Shown here: positions 19,637 through 31,139 of the stretch, in pieces | Position numbering within the stretch: the stretch's first letter is position 1 | How the letters are laid out: each line of letters opens with the position of its first letter | From: Lepidostoma basale | Lineage: Eukaryota; Arthropoda; Insecta; Trichoptera; Lepidostomatidae | DNA length: 64,000 nt | NCBI GenBank assembly: GCA_022606425.2 | Contig: JAHDVF020000219.1 | Location: forward strand, 248,001-312,000 | Direction: 5' to 3' | Program-made: the position numbers and the translations under genes | Notes under the pieces: generated by a model | Databases searched by the model: none | Seen by the model: only the letters and a program-made list of their open reading frames with translations | What the model was told of the DNA's origin: nothing

Positions 19637-21305
19637 TAGATGGGTTGATGGCGTTGAAGGTGACAGTCTTTCTTAGCTCATTAACCAAGCTTGAAAAACC
19701 TTGGATTAGTGCATGGAAAGGATCAATTTGTGGAGGGAAAATTTGTGGAATCGATGTTTGTGTGGGGGGGCTAGTTGATGCGGCCATTTTGGCATATGAA
19801 GGCGCTGGCCATTGTGTGTTCACGAAGGCAGGGGTACTTATTATTTTAGATGGTGATGGCTGAGGGTTTGTTTGTCCGCAAGGCTGGGTTCTTTTCGGGT
19901 GCTTTGGACACCCACTGAAGTTGGCTGGGTGTGACCCTGCGCATAGGGCGCATTTGGCCGGAGTATTGCGAGATTTTGTGCAGGTGGAGGTGTGGTGCTT
20001 CTGTCCGCACTTCACGCACCTCGGATCAGCGTGGCAGCCCGAAGTTGCGTGACCGAACTGTTGACAGTTGAAGCACTGGCTGGATTTTGTTTTAGAGTGG
20101 GGTGACTCCACCCGCACCCTAAATTTGTCGACCTCTTGGAGGTCGGAAAATATTTTTTTGCCTTGATCCGATCGCTCCAGGTCGACCATCATCATGGCGA
20201 TGGGTCGCCTTTCGGGACCGGCTTTCATCCTCTGGACTTTAAGAATGGGAAACCCTAGTTCCTTGAGCTGGTTGTGGAATTGGGTCGTGGAGACCCATTC
20301 GGGAACATCTCGAATGACAGCTTTTAGTGGCTTATCGCCATTCAATCTAAAGGAATGGAATTTTTCACCTCGCTCAATCAGGAGTTTGGTGGCCATTGTG
20401 TGAGCGAGGGCGGATTTGGGAGTTATATTGATACAGTCCTTTGTGTTTTTGGCGACGAAGTCAACACCATTTTTGATCAGGGCTGCGTTGATGGAAGGCC
20501 AGTTGATGTTGGCCTTGTAAATTATGATTGGAGGCACTCTCGTTATTTTCGAGAGAAAGTCTGATGGGAGAGAAGAGGAAGAGGAAGGGGGAGGAGAGGA
20601 AGTGGAAGGGAGAGAAGATGAAGTGGAAGGGAGAGAAGAGGAAGTGGAAGGGGAAGTGGAAGGGAGAGAAGAGGAAGTGGAAGGGGAAGTGGAAGGAAGA
20701 GGAGAGGGAGTGGGAGATATAATCGTGTGAGAAGAAATTTTGTTTGGCGAAGTGTGGAAGGGGCTTTCAGGTGAAGAATTTTGGTCATGGAAGGCAGATG
20801 TTTTTCGTTTCCGATTGTTTGTTGCCGTTTCCCACTCCATAGAATGATCAGAGGTTGGTGGGGGTGAGCACGATCTTGATTGGACAAGGTGTTTGGTGGG
20901 AGTGGAGATGGTGCTGGTAATTGTGGGAGATAGTGAGTTGGTCACAATTTTTTTGACCGTATCGTTTGCGGAGAAGGAGGCGGAGGGCGCGGGAGTAGTA
21001 GAAGGCGTAATAACTGAATGGTTGTTAATGGAGGGGCCATTGATGGAGATTTGAGATTTCTCATTAACTGAAGAGTGGGATAAAGGGGGTCTTATGTCAG
21101 GCAAGGATGCCAACATTTCTCGGTAGATGGGGTGATTGTACGACACTGAGTGTCCCTCCTCGATAACATCCTCCCTCTCGAGAGAGCGAAGGAGAATCTC
21201 GCCGAGGACCTGAACATCGGTATTTTTCATTTTGCGTTTCTCTGTTATTAGTTTTATAAATTTGTTCAGTTCGTCCATGTCAGTTGAGCTAATTTTTTTA
21301 AGCAT
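19629..21305 (-). CDS. Jockey LINE ORF1, Gag-like zinc-knuckle protein (558 aa)
   Basis: ORF1 proteins of Jockey-clade LINEs bind element RNA and escort it to the nucleus. The frame is intact. Residues 195-250 are a Ser/Thr/Pro tract made of short repeats (LPSTSPSTSSS). A PRE_C2HC-like region follows (LKAVIRDVPEW, LKELGFPILKVQRM). Three zinc knuckles lie at about residues 410-470: CFNCQQFGHATSGC, CVKCGQKHHTSTC and CALCAGSHPANFSGC. The C terminus has no recognised motif. The stop overlaps the ORF2 start as ATGTCTAA. Confidence 0.9.
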   Translation of the reverse strand: MLKKISSTDMDELNKFIKLITEKRKMKNTDVQVLGEILLRSLEREDVIEEGHSVSYNHPIYREMLASLPDIRPPLSHSSVNEKSQISINGPSINNHSVITPSTTPAPSASFSANDTVKKIVTNSLSPTITSTISTPTKHLVQSRSCSPPPTSDHSMEWETATNNRKRKTSAFHDQNSSPESPFHTSPNKISSHTIISPTPSPLPSTSPSTSSSLPSTSPSTSSSLPSTSSSLPSTSSPPPSSSSSLPSDFLSKITRVPPIIIYKANINWPSINAALIKNGVDFVAKNTKDCINITPKSALAHTMATKLLIERGEKFHSFRLNGDKPLKAVIRDVPEWVSTTQFHNQLKELGFPILKVQRMKAGPERRPIAMMMVDLERSDQGKKIFSDLQEVDKFRVRVESPHSKTKSSQCFNCQQFGHATSGCHADPRCVKCGQKHHTSTCTKSRNTPAKCALCAGSHPANFSGCPKHPKRTQPCGQTNPQPSPSKIISTPAFVNTQWPAPSYAKMAASTSPPTQTSIPQIFPPQIDPFHALIQGFSSLVNELRKTVTFNAINPSNV

Positions 21306-21753
21306 TTTGAGACACTGGTATACTGTTATGGAGATGGAATGTGAGTGATAGCGTATGTGATGAGGTAATGCGAGTGTTTGGATGGTGGAATGGATCAGGC
21401 ACAGAGTAGACTGTTATTTCACTGATTGTCACTTCACTCGCGATGTACGTTTCAAGATGGCGGGCAAGATGGCGACCGAGCAGTCGGCCAAGCAAGTGCC
21501 AGCACAGGAACGAAGTTGTGAAACAAGATGGCGGTGACTTAAAAACTATTGCACAACAGTTTGAGAACACATTTTTGTACGAATTTTAGGCATGGAACGA
21601 TTATTAAAACACAATTTAACACTAACAATACATACTCGTATTAGAAAAACTTAGGAACAGAATAAACGTAACTGAATACTGGAAGCTCAGTTATATCTGA
21701 GAAAACGTGGAGCGTAACGCAGTGACACTAACGTGATTAATGGCGGACGTGTG

Positions 21754-21838
21754 TTTAACCATTCTACTCTCATCCATTCGTTCCATATTTCCAAACCATC
21801 TCAGGGATGCTTTTTTAATTTTATCCATGAATAATAAT
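21754..21838 (-). mobile_element. RTE-like LINE host copy, 5' side of the Jockey insertion
   Basis: Antisense to KIKKASLRWFGNMERMDESR, resuming the copy cut at 16861. Confidence 0.85.
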
Positions 21839-22139
21839 TGTTTCTTGAACAATGATGTACAACTCCATATTAGAAGATTAATATATATTAAAACGTATTA
21901 ATTGTTAGAAGTTTTAATATATTTTATTGCAATGAAATTTATGACGTAGGAATGACATGTGGCTAAAGCACTACAACTCGCGAACCACAGTTTGCATACC
22001 TCTGTCTATGGTGATTATGTGAAATAAGAAATGTCTCTAAAATACAGTGTTTGAAAATTAAGAAGCACAGTTTTTATACAGATTTTTTAGCATATGTTTC
22101 TCAATATATAAACTACTTACATGCTCGTCTGAAGTTATA

Positions 22140-22290
22140 TAAGACGTCCACTACACACCCGAAACTGGTGTAGGACGCAGCGGCACCTTTTCGTCATTTT
22201 CCCTCTTGCACTTCCTAGGACCGTCCACTTCCATGCAGGACAGATGATGACGTAGTACTTCAGGCCACATTTAAATAACCAACTCTAAAA
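22140..22290 (+). repeat. Dispersed repeat, partner of 13020-13140
   Basis: Shares ACACACCCGAAA and TAGGACGCAGCGGCAC with that locus. Confidence 0.5.
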
Positions 22291-22324
22291 AAACATGACA
22301 CACACATACATACATACATACGAT

Positions 22325-22495
22325 GACTTTCAAGGCAGTGGCAATAGCTATGACTGCCAGCTAAGGTCCCGGGTTCGATTCAAGCGATAATAATGTGATT
22401 TTCACACTGCCTTTGGTCTGTTATAGAATTCACGTGATAATAAAATGGCGATAGACTAGCTACCTATCACATATCATGAGAATCAATATAATTAA
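22325..22495 (+). repeat. tRNA-derived SINE
   Basis: AAGGTCCCGGGTTCGATTCA, then the AATTCACGTGATAATAAAAT body. Confidence 0.78.
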
Positions 22496-22599
22496 ATCAA
22501 ATCAGTTAATTTTCTGAAAAGATATTACAAACAATTATTATATAATAGTTTAAGACTCTATTGAGAACAGGTAAAACATAAAAAAATATATACCATAAT

Positions 22600-23165
22600 A
22601 CCAGGAACGCATGAGAGATGGTTCGACATTATGAATACAAGATACTCTCCAAAGTCAAGAGTATTTGTCTTCTGAACGTACTTTCACGAATATGAAAGAC
22701 ATCGATCTCCGAAGCGATTAAGTTCAGCAGTTTGATTGCTTTCCCCACCGGCATCACCAGAGGCAGGTTGGTTCTGCATGCTGGGAGATAAAACAGTCTG
22801 TGCTGACGCTGTCGAAGATAACCATCCGGAACATAAAGATGGATAGCCTCCAAGATGACGAAATTCTCAAAGAATCCCCTGATAAGTCTGAAGAAATAGG
22901 TAAGTGTGCACCCATCCCTTCTTATCTGTAAACTATTGGTCCCCAGCATGCCCAAGAGGAATGCAGTGGGATAAAGCCACGGATAGCTACCAAACTACAC
23001 CATGTAGAGATAGTTCAGAAATCTTTTCTGAACCCTCTCTAACATGAGCGAGTATCTCGCTTCGTGGGGACTCCATATTATCACCGAGCCACACTCGAGC
23101 CGGCTCCGGACCAATGAGTTATACAAAATTCGCAAAACGTAGGGATTCTTGAAAATTCTACTTGT
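22600..23165 (-). mobile_element. LINE ORF2 C-terminal fragment (GATTT-tail family)
   Basis: The antisense reads NPYVLRILYNSLVRSRLECG, LERVQKRFLNYLY, LLGMLGTNSLQIRRDG, RLIRGFFENF and NLPLVMPVGKAIKLLN. This Jockey/CR1-type C terminus is the longest of its family in the window. Confidence 0.82.
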
Positions 23166-23509
23166 TCTACTCTATAATATCGATTTGGCTCGCGCTGTAA
23201 TAGTGTAAAGAGCTATTCAAAAAATTAAATAAAAAAAATAATACATACGAGTACATCATCCATCCCTTTTAATTTATTTAACAAAACTCATCCTATTACT
23301 TGTCTCTCTCTCTACAATTTCATCATAGATATGTGTAATAATGAATTAATTTGTCAAAATATTAATATTTCATATTAAGGTTGTAAATTCGATACAATGT
23401 CACGGTTTATGTTTTTATGAGCATTTAGAAAATTATTTAGTAATAGTTTTTCTTGGAAAATTACAATTCTGTTTACACATTGATGAAATGTTTACGTAAC
23501 TAATAATTT

Positions 23510-24215
23510 TAAAAAAACTAACTTACTCGCGTGGATGACATTAAATATTTGATTTATTTGACTCTGCCAAGTTTTTCTCGGTCAATATCAATTTCCAATT
23601 CCATTTATATCGATAACAATTCTCTAAAACTAACTAACTAACCATCACGCCGTCTTCCCGAAGGAGTAGAAATGAAAGAATGGACTGCCACACTTTTCAT
23701 TCCTGACATATTTCTCTCGATTTCTCAATATTCATACATCGTGTCATGCACGCGCGTCGATTTGTCTGACTCCTCACGTGGCCGAAGTTCAATATTTGAT
23801 TTATTTGATCGTGCCACGTTTTCCTCGGTCTTCTTCTACTTCTAGTTCCATTTACATCGTAAAACATATTTTTTTTTACCATTATTTCCATGTGTCCAAA
23901 CCATCTTAATGATCCTTTCATTATTTCGTTCATAACACTATCATTCGCACCGCATTCACTTATTATATTTTCATTCGACACTCTATCATACACAGAATAT
24001 ACACACATTCGTCTAAGATATCTCATTTCTACGGCATTTATTCTACTTTCATCCTTCTTTTGCCAGTTCCATGCTTCGCTTCCATACATAAGGGTCGGTA
24101 CAAGAACACCATTGTGCACTGCCATTTTAGCTTTTTGGATAGGTTTTTGTTTGCGATGACAACTTTAAGTGCATCATTCACTTTGTTGCCTGCCCTAATC
24201 CTTCTTTCAATAAAT
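23510..24215 (-). mobile_element. RTE-like LINE copies (3' scrap plus larger copy)
   Basis: The larger copy (23631-24215) reads NGVLVPTLMYGSEAWNWQKK, GSLRWFGHMEIM and RKTWHDQINQILN. A 3' scrap precedes it. Confidence 0.82.
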
Positions 24216-24217
24216 TT

Positions 24218-24745
24218 CTGAGGTATCTCTACATGAGGGAGTATGGTAGTTATCCGTGGCTCTATCCCACGGCATTTCTTTTAGAAATGCTCGGAACCAA
24301 TTCTTTACAGCTTCGAAGAGATGGGCATCTCATAACCCATTTCTTTAAATTAATCAGGGGATATTTCGAGAACTCGGCCGTGCTAGAGGGTGTTGGTCTT
24401 TTTGTCCCTGATAGATTTCTCCGACAGCGACAGCACAGATTGTTTTACCAACCGGCCACCAGAACCAATCTGCCTCTGGTGACACCGGTGGGAAGAGCAA
24501 TTAGTCTGCTGAACGCGGTCTCCTCGGAGATCGACGTCTTTTATATTAGTGAAGGTACGTTCAGGGGACAAATACTCTTGACTTTAGAAAGTATGTTGTC
24601 TTCCTAATGTCTAACCATCTCTAATGCGTTCCTGGTACTTTGTTGTATTTTTATAATATTTTACCTGTACTCAATAGATGCCTTAAACATTTTCCAGTTT
24701 GTAATGTCTTTTGAGTTAATAAACTGATTTGATTTGATTTTGATT
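24218..24745 (+). mobile_element. LINE ORF2 C-terminal fragment (GATTT-tail family)
   Basis: Reads YGSYPWLYPTAFLLEMLGTN, RDGHLITHFFKLIRGYFEN and TNLPLVTPVGRAISLLNAVS, then a GATTTGATTT tail. Confidence 0.85.
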
Positions 24746-24782
24746 TGAATATTTATAAATTATTAATTACTATTGTAAACTG

Positions 24783-25215
24783 ACTATTGTATGCGGATGA
24801 CGCTGTCCTACAAGTCCTGGTGAATAGTATGTATGAGGTATGCTTGCGAAATGATCTGATGATAAATGTGAATAAGGTAATAATAATAAATAAATGTGAA
24901 TAAGGTAATAAGGTAATAATGTGAATAAGGTCAAGGTAATGATTTTCTGAAAAGAAGAATTGAAGGTCTGCAACATTAGCGTGAATGATGAAAATCTGGA
25001 ATAAGTAGATGAATTTGAAATATATTTAGGTATTATGTTAACAAAGGATGGACGAGAGACCTTTTTTTAGCTCATCAGCGACATCCGGGCATTCGACGTG
25101 CGTGTATTACTAGTTGTATGAATGTGGAGGAAGCTAGAGAGGTGTGTCAGGATAAATTAGTGTGGTCCATTCTCTCTGTCTACCCCTGCGGAGAAACGGC
25201 GTGATTGTGTGTTTG
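24783..25215 (+). mobile_element. RTE-like LINE copy, internally deleted
   Basis: Starts in the YADD box (GTATGCGGATGACGCTGTCC) and jumps to the 3' end (CTACCCCTGCGGAGAAACGG). Confidence 0.75.
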
Positions 25216-25519
25216 TCTATAAATTTGTGTGAATTTTATTTCTTCCGACAGTAGATTAGTTTTCGTGAGATTGAAAAAAAAATTAATGTTTCATTTGTTT
25301 GTTTTGTCTGAATTTTTTAATACCTACCTACCTTACAATACGTCAATTGGTTTTATACGTTTCGAAATTAACCTATTTGCGTAACATTGACACAATTAAG
25401 CCTTCTTAAAAATAACTTTCAATAACATTACGTTAACAATATAAAATTTTTAGGACCACAAAAATAATCTTATTTGAAATATGATTTTATTTTAAATTAA
25501 AATAATAAGAAGAGTGAAA

Positions 25520-25800
25520 TATAACAGTCTGCAACATTAGTGTGAACGGTAAAAATCTGTAGCAAGTTGATAAATCTGTTTATTTAGGTAGTATGTTTAC
25601 AAAAGGATGGGAGAGTGAAGAAAAATATTGAAAGAAGGGTTGGGGCAGGCAACAGAGTAAATGGTGCACTTAAAGTTGTCATCGCAATAAACAGCCTATC
25701 CAAAAAAGCTTAGACAGTGCACAATGGTGTTATATATAGAAGTGAAACGTGGAACTGGCAAAAGAAGGATGATAGTAGAATAAATAGTAGAGAAACATCT
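25520..25800 (+). mobile_element. RTE-like LINE fragment
   Basis: Decayed VCNISVNGKNL through the ELAKEG region, with several frame changes. Confidence 0.72.
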
Positions 25801-26084
25801 TGGTGGTTTACTGGTTTGTTTTATTGAGTTTTGATGCGCAATAATTTAAAAAAAATACTGAAAATTTAAGAAAAAACTGAACAAGACACTTTTGACTAGC
25901 TAAAGGCGTAATGTTTAGACTCGCCTTTAAAACTTGTATTTTGTATTATCGTGCTTAAGAAAATAGAAGTAGAAAAAATAATTGAATCGATGAACATTGA
26001 AGATATTGTCATATATATAATGTGGAAAAATTACATTGTTTTTCATTTAATATTATTATTATTATTATTTGTTAAATCGCTCTT

Positions 26085-26275
26085 TACATCATTACAGCGC
26101 GAGCCAAATCAATGTAAAGGCTATAGCTTTCATATTGATTATCGTGACATGTAATAGGTAGCTAATATATCGCCATTTTAATATGACAATCACACTGCCT
26201 TCCTCGGGAATCGATCCCGGGACCTTCGTTGCGGCAGTCAAAGCACTTACCACCCGACCTTTTTATTCGATCGAA
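26085..26275 (-). repeat. tRNA-derived SINE
   Basis: Minus strand: GGTGGTAAGTGC (A-box-like), GGTCCCGGGATCGATTCCC (B-box region), then body and TTTGGCTCGCGCTGTAATGA tail. Confidence 0.78.
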
Positions 26276-26289
26276 GATCGAATAAAATC

Positions 26290-26530
26290 GTGTGTTTTCT
26301 AGAATTTTATTATAATTCATGGGAATTACATATTGCGCCTTTCAAAGGCATTATCAAATTTGATTTGATTTTAAAGGTCGGCAATGTTAAAGATCGGAAG
26401 AATCAACGTGAGTGTATGACTCGTTGTATGAATGCGGAGGAATCTAGAGAGGTGTGTAGGAATATAGTAGTATGGCGGTCCATTCTCTCTGCGTACTATT
26501 TCGGGGAAAAGCGTAATGGTATGTTGTTTG
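26290..26530 (+). mobile_element. Foldback-arm remnant followed by RTE-like LINE 3' fragment
   Basis: 26290-26360 resembles a foldback arm. 26370-26530 encodes RKNQRECMTRCMNAEESREV and the 3' end of the LINE. Confidence 0.65.
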
Positions 26531-26910
26531 AATCTACAAGACATGCGTACGTCCTATAATGACATATGGAATAGAAACGAGAGCCGACACCATGAGAACA
26601 AAAAATCTCTTAAGAACCACAGAAATGAAGACTCTCCGATCCGTTGCGGGAACGACACTCCGAGACAGAATAAGAAATTCTGAAATAAGAAAGAGCTGCA
26701 ATGTAGAAGATGTCGTGCGATGGGGATGACTGAGAAGACGCTACTGAAGAGATCAGGTGGAAATAGCATGTTCTGAAAGAGTGATCAATAGAGCCGCAAA
26801 TAAAGTAGCAACAGCAGGAAGACCACCTAAAAGATGGCGAGAGAGTTGGACATTTGCATCCTAGGAACAGGCTCCGAGAAATAACAGGACACAGTCCTAA
26901 ATAAAGCAGA
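26530..26910 (+). mobile_element. LINE ORF2 fragment (YADD family of 10158)
   Basis: Frames read TCVRPIMTYGIETRADTMRT, TLRSVAGTTLRDRIRNSEIR and RRRYW. Confidence 0.75.
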
Positions 26911-26959
26911 AGAAGAAGAAAAATTCCCATAAATTATAATAAAACTTCTAGAAAACAAA

Positions 26960-27360
26960 TGTTTTCATTCGTAATTACTAACTATTGTATTACAAAAACT
27001 TTATATATAAAAGAAGGAAGTTCTCATACCAATAAATGTTACAAAAAAATATGTTGCAATCACTTACATGTCACTGTCTGAGGAATTTGACAGTGTATAG
27101 AAAATTCTCATAGAGAATATGTCATTTATATTGAACCAAAGGTGACCACTTCATCATTGTGGGGCACTTAAGATGAGCTGGATATCCGACATGTGAGGCT
27201 GGTACTCTGAAGCAAATATCCAAAACAAGGTACAACACTTCAAAATTACATTTGTCTTTGCGAAGAAAATATGTTTATGGCGATTGCCATAAACGAATTT
27301 CAAATTATGACGTAAGTATTGACGCCATTTTGTAAAATTAAAATCACTTTATTAAATTAT
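26960..27360. other. Intergenic stretch, nothing recognised
   Basis: No repeat partner or coding sequence identified. Confidence 0.45.
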
Positions 27361-27394
27361 CTATAGAACATAAATATAAAGTTGAAATATATGT

Positions 27395-27470
27395 CCAACA
27401 ATGTTCCCATCAGCCGTAAGAGGAATAGTCACATGAGCTGAACCTCTGTAAGCCTTCTGGCTTGTTGATC
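27395..27470 (-). mobile_element. Jockey LINE 3' scrap (plus-strand copy of 16875-16947)
   Basis: AACAATGTTCCCATCAGCCG, then AGCTGAACCTCTGTAAGC, is the reverse complement of the 3' region of the Jockey element as written in the plus strand, so this copy runs in the opposite direction to it. Confidence 0.6.
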
Positions 27471-27477
27471 CAAGTTG

Positions 27478-28262
27478 AAATATATCGACTGAAGCAAAGA
27501 TGACAGTGCATAATGATGTTTTAGTGACCAGCCTTATGTATGGAAGTGAAGCTTGGAGTTGGCGGAAGAAGGATGAAATTAGGATAAATGCATAGTTCTG
27601 TTTTCTCATCAACATTCGCAAATCGCATAATTTTACGATTTTATCGACTAGATACCCAAACAACAAAAACGAACAAACGAGAGGTAGGCAGAGAAAATGG
27701 ACTGCCACACTACTCGATCCTGACACACCTCTCTCTTTCTTTCTCCACATTCATACATCGTAACATGCACGCTCGTCGATTTTTCCGACTTCGAATGTGG
27801 CCGCCTTTCAGTATTTGATTAATTTGGTCATGCCATGCTTTCCTTGGTCTTCCGCGGCTTTCTTTCCACTCACACTGCTTGTATACAACATTTTAACCAT
27901 TCTTCTCTCGTCCATTCGTTCCATATGTCCAAACCATCTCAGGGATCCTTTTTTAATTTTACTTATGATACAATCTTCTGCCTTACATTTTTTCCTTATT
28001 TCGTCGTTCGTTATTCTATCATATATCGTTTTTTTGTTGTTATGGAAAAAAATAAATGTAGGACCAGAAGATGCCAGCGAGCTGCCGAAACCGGTCGAAG
28101 AAACAAAAAATTAGTGGTTTTAGCTAAATATGCATTTTAAAAAGATTTTTTTTACAATTTTTACATGCATGCACGTTGTTTTTTTCCGGCTCGTCAAGTG
28201 GTCGACATTTGATATTTTATTACTTTAATCGTGCCACGTTTTCCTCGATCTTCCTCTATTTC
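27478..28262 (-). mobile_element. Cluster of RTE-like LINE fragments
   Basis: A plus-strand scrap at 27478-27600 (LMYGSEAWSWRKKDE) is followed by minus-strand pieces at 27670-28032 and 28150-28262. Confidence 0.75.
28065..28096 (+). other. Hammerhead-like core motif
   Basis: CAGAAGA, T, GCCAG-CGAG-CTGCC, GAA, ACCGGT, C. It shares loop and inner palindrome with 8468-8500; together they suggest an ancestor with a perfect 5-bp stem II. Confidence 0.32.
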
Positions 28263-28329
28263 ACATTGATTATTTTACATACTATATATTAAATTGTATA
28301 TTCTCTTCTCGACAACCAAGTATTTCCGA

Positions 28330-28790
28330 TATTAAAATACAGACCTTCTTCTTCTTTCGGTGCCGTGTCAGGTCCCCCCAACGTTGGCGATCACTGCAGC
28401 AAAGGCATCTCTATCCTGCGCCACTTGGAACAGGTTCTGAACTCTTGTTATTCCTGTCCACTCTTCTACCAACTCCACGACGTCCCTCCACTTTACCCAA
28501 TAATATCAGTCGAAGGAGGTGGTATTTTTCTCCCCTTAGCACATGACCCAAATATGAGACCTTTCTAATTTTCACACTCGACAACAGCTCTCTATTGGCT
28601 CTGGCTCTCTGCAGTACGTCTGCATTACTGACCCTATCGGTCCACGGTATACGGAGCATTCTGCGGTATTTCCACATCTCGAACGCTTCCAACTGGTTCA
28701 TTACATTCACTTTCAGAGTCCAGGTTTCGCAGCCATATGGTAGAACATACCATAAATAACATTTAATCATTCTTTGTCGGAGTTTCAAGT
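28330..28790 (-). mobile_element. LINE ORF2 C-terminal fragment (EAFEMWKYRRML family)
   Basis: The antisense reads YGCETWTLKVNVMNQLEAFE, MWKYRRMLRIPWTDRVSNAD and GHVLRGEKYHLL. Same superfamily as 48700-49140. Confidence 0.8.
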
Positions 28791-28860
28791 TAAGATTATC
28801 GTTGCAATACAGATATAATATTTAATGATCGTTGTTTTTTAAAACTGGAATAACGTTTTT

Positions 28861-29508
28861 GGGTAGTATGTTTACAAGAGATGGGCGAATGAATGGAGAG
28901 GGATATTGAAAGAAGGGTTGGGGCAAGCAACAAAGTGAATGGTGCACTTAAAGTTGTCATCGCAAACAAAAACCTATCCAAAAAAGCTAGAATGGCAGTG
29001 CACAATGGTGTTCTTCTATCGACCCTTATGTATGGAAGCGAAGCATGGAACTGGCAAAAGAAGGATGAAAGTAGAATAAATGTAGTAGAAATGAGATCTC
29101 TTAGACGAATGTGTAGATACTCTGGGTATGATAGAGAGTCGAATGAAAATATATGAAGTGAATGCGGTGCGAATGATGGTGTTATGAACAAAATAATGAG
29201 AGGATCATTAAGATGGTTTGGACACATGGAAATAATGAATGAAGAAAGAATGGTAAAAAAAATATATGTTTACGATGTAAATGGAACCAGAAATAGAGGA
29301 AGACCGAGGAAAACGTGGCACGATCAAATAAATCAAATATTGAATGTCGGCCATGTGAGGAGTCAGAGAAATCGACGCGCGTGCATGACACGATGTATGA
29401 ATGTTGAGGAATCGAGAGAAATATGTCAGGAAAGAAAAGTGTGGCAGTCCATTCTTTCTGTCTACCCCTTCGAGGAGACGGCGGGATGGTTAGTTAGTTA
29501 GTTACGTG
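28861..29508 (+). mobile_element. RTE-like LINE copy
   Basis: Two frames cover MERDIERRVGASNKVNGALK through WNWQKKDESRINVVEM, then RWFGHMEIMNEERMVKK to the 3' end. An in-frame TGA sits at the same site as in the long copy (NENI*). Confidence 0.85.
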
Positions 29509-30059
29509 TTTTATTAATAAATAAAAACGAGAAAAGATATCTAATCTATTCTACTGTCATCCTTCATAGCGCTTTTAAAGTTTTATTTATCAATGTGTAC
29601 TAGCTACGCAGCACCGACAAGAGAAGGTTTCATACTGAATCCTGAAGTCTTTTCAAACACCGTGTTATAATAGCATTAGCTACTTAAATAATATACGAAA
29701 TATTAAGGAGCTCATATTTTATAATATAATAATGAGATTCTGTGTTTACATTTTCAACCGCCGATATTAGCGCCATTCAGTACCACAGAAAGCAATATCG
29801 ATCTCTGACACATAATGCTCTCCTGGTAGGGAAAACCAATGACGTATCGATGCCGTCTCGAAAGTATTTTAAAAAAAAACTGGGGAAACCACACTGAGAG
29901 CATCTCATAAAAATGACATGAAATTCATCTCCTCGAAAATATGTTTCACTGGTAGTGAGACAATTTTATTTATCACATTTATAATAAAATAAAATGTATT
30001 ATTTATTTAATGCAATTATTATTATTATAATTTTCATATTTGCTATAAAAATGAGATAG

Positions 30060-30780
30060 ATCACTGAGATGAATGTATAGAAAACAATATAGGATAGAAA
30101 ATCTAATGAATCTATGGCAGAATGGTAAAGAAAATATAATAATATATTTGTGTATAAACAACCTAAACGGAAGTAGATATAGAGGAAGACCGAGGAAAAC
30201 GTGGCATAATGAAAATCAATTAAATATTCAATTTCGGCCACCGGGGAGTCGGAGAAATCAATCTGCATGCATGTCATGATGTATGAATGTTGAGGATCGA
30301 GAGAATTATAACAGGAAAGAACATCGTGGCAGTCCATTCTTTCTGCCTAGATCAGGGAGACAGTGCGTCACCTGAGAGTAAGAAGGTTCCAACAGACAAA
30401 AGTAAAAAGCTGAGAAAAATGAAGTCAAAGTTTTGTTGGTTTCGGGTGTGTATCTTGGAATAAAAGGGTTTTATTCCAATTTCCAGATATTCTTTTACCG
30501 AGAAACGTGTAAATTTTGTCTGGCAACAGTTGGAATAATAAAGTTCTAAGTTTAAATGAATCCTTTTTCAGTGAATCGTGTATTTTGAATGATCAGATGG
30601 AACTTGATTCTTTTCATAACATCAAAATGACGATACTATTACATGTTTTTTTTAATTGTACGTATAGATAAGGTTAATAAGAACCCTTTTCATGAAAAAA
30701 AGCCAAATGTGAAATTTTGTTAGTTGGAACCCTCTTACTCTCAGGTGACGAGTGGGATGATTAGTTCATTTATTTTATGT
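30060..30780 (+). mobile_element. Decayed RTE-like LINE copy, cut by a 385-bp element
   Basis: RYRGRPRKTWHNENQLNI and the 3' end up to GGGAGACAGTG, resuming after 30750 as AGTGGGATGATTAGTT. Confidence 0.75.
30366..30750 (+). mobile_element. 385-bp terminal-inverted-repeat element with 4-bp duplication
   Basis: Arms CGTCACCTGAGAGTAAGA and their inverse at 30725-30750. AGTG flanks both ends (30362-30365, 30751-30754). The LINE 3' end on both sides shows the empty site, so the borders are firm. It is non-coding. Confidence 0.85.
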
Positions 30781-31106
30781 AAGACAGATGATTGCATCCT
30801 AAGTCATATTAAAAAAAGGATCACTTAAATGGTTTGGACAGATCGAAAGAATGGATGCTTTAATAGTTGTAAACAAGCGGTGTTAATGTAAAAAGAAGCT
30901 GAGGACAGCCAAGGAAAATATGGCATGACCAAATTAATTGATCACTAAAATGTGGCCACATTCGATGTCAGACAAATCGACAAATGTGTTTGTTGTAATG
31001 TATGAATGTATCATAGAAAAACTTCAGAGGTATGTGAGGATAGAGCAGTGTGGTGGTTCATACTCTCTGCCTATTCCTCCGGAAAACGGTTTGAGTTAGT
31101 TAGTTA
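30781..31106 (+). mobile_element. RTE-like LINE copy, decayed
   Basis: KIKKGSLRWFG-like start (shifted), GRPRKTWHD-like middle and a GTTAGTTAGTTAG end. Confidence 0.72.
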
Positions 31107-31139
31107 GTTTATATACGTGTCGATAATCAATCAGTTAAT

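Larger units (their letters stand above)
16862..21753 (-). mobile_element. Jockey-type LINE, near full length, nested in an RTE-like LINE
   Basis: The element carries ORF1 (zinc-knuckle protein) and ORF2 (endonuclease and reverse transcriptase), with about 0.45 kb of 5' leader. Its 3' end lacks poly(A) and carries short CCAAGT repeats. It is flanked by TTTGACCATTCT at 16850-16861 and TTTAACCATTCT at 21754-21765, a 12-bp target duplication with one mismatch. The flanking DNA on both sides is one antisense RTE-like copy. Two frameshifts make ORF2 inactive, but the long open frames indicate moderate age. Confidence 0.9.

Noticed and set aside
20543..20887. Leu/Pro repeat open frame and its Glu/Lys-rich opposites
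   Set aside because: Out-of-frame readings of the Ser/Thr/Pro tract in Jockey ORF1.
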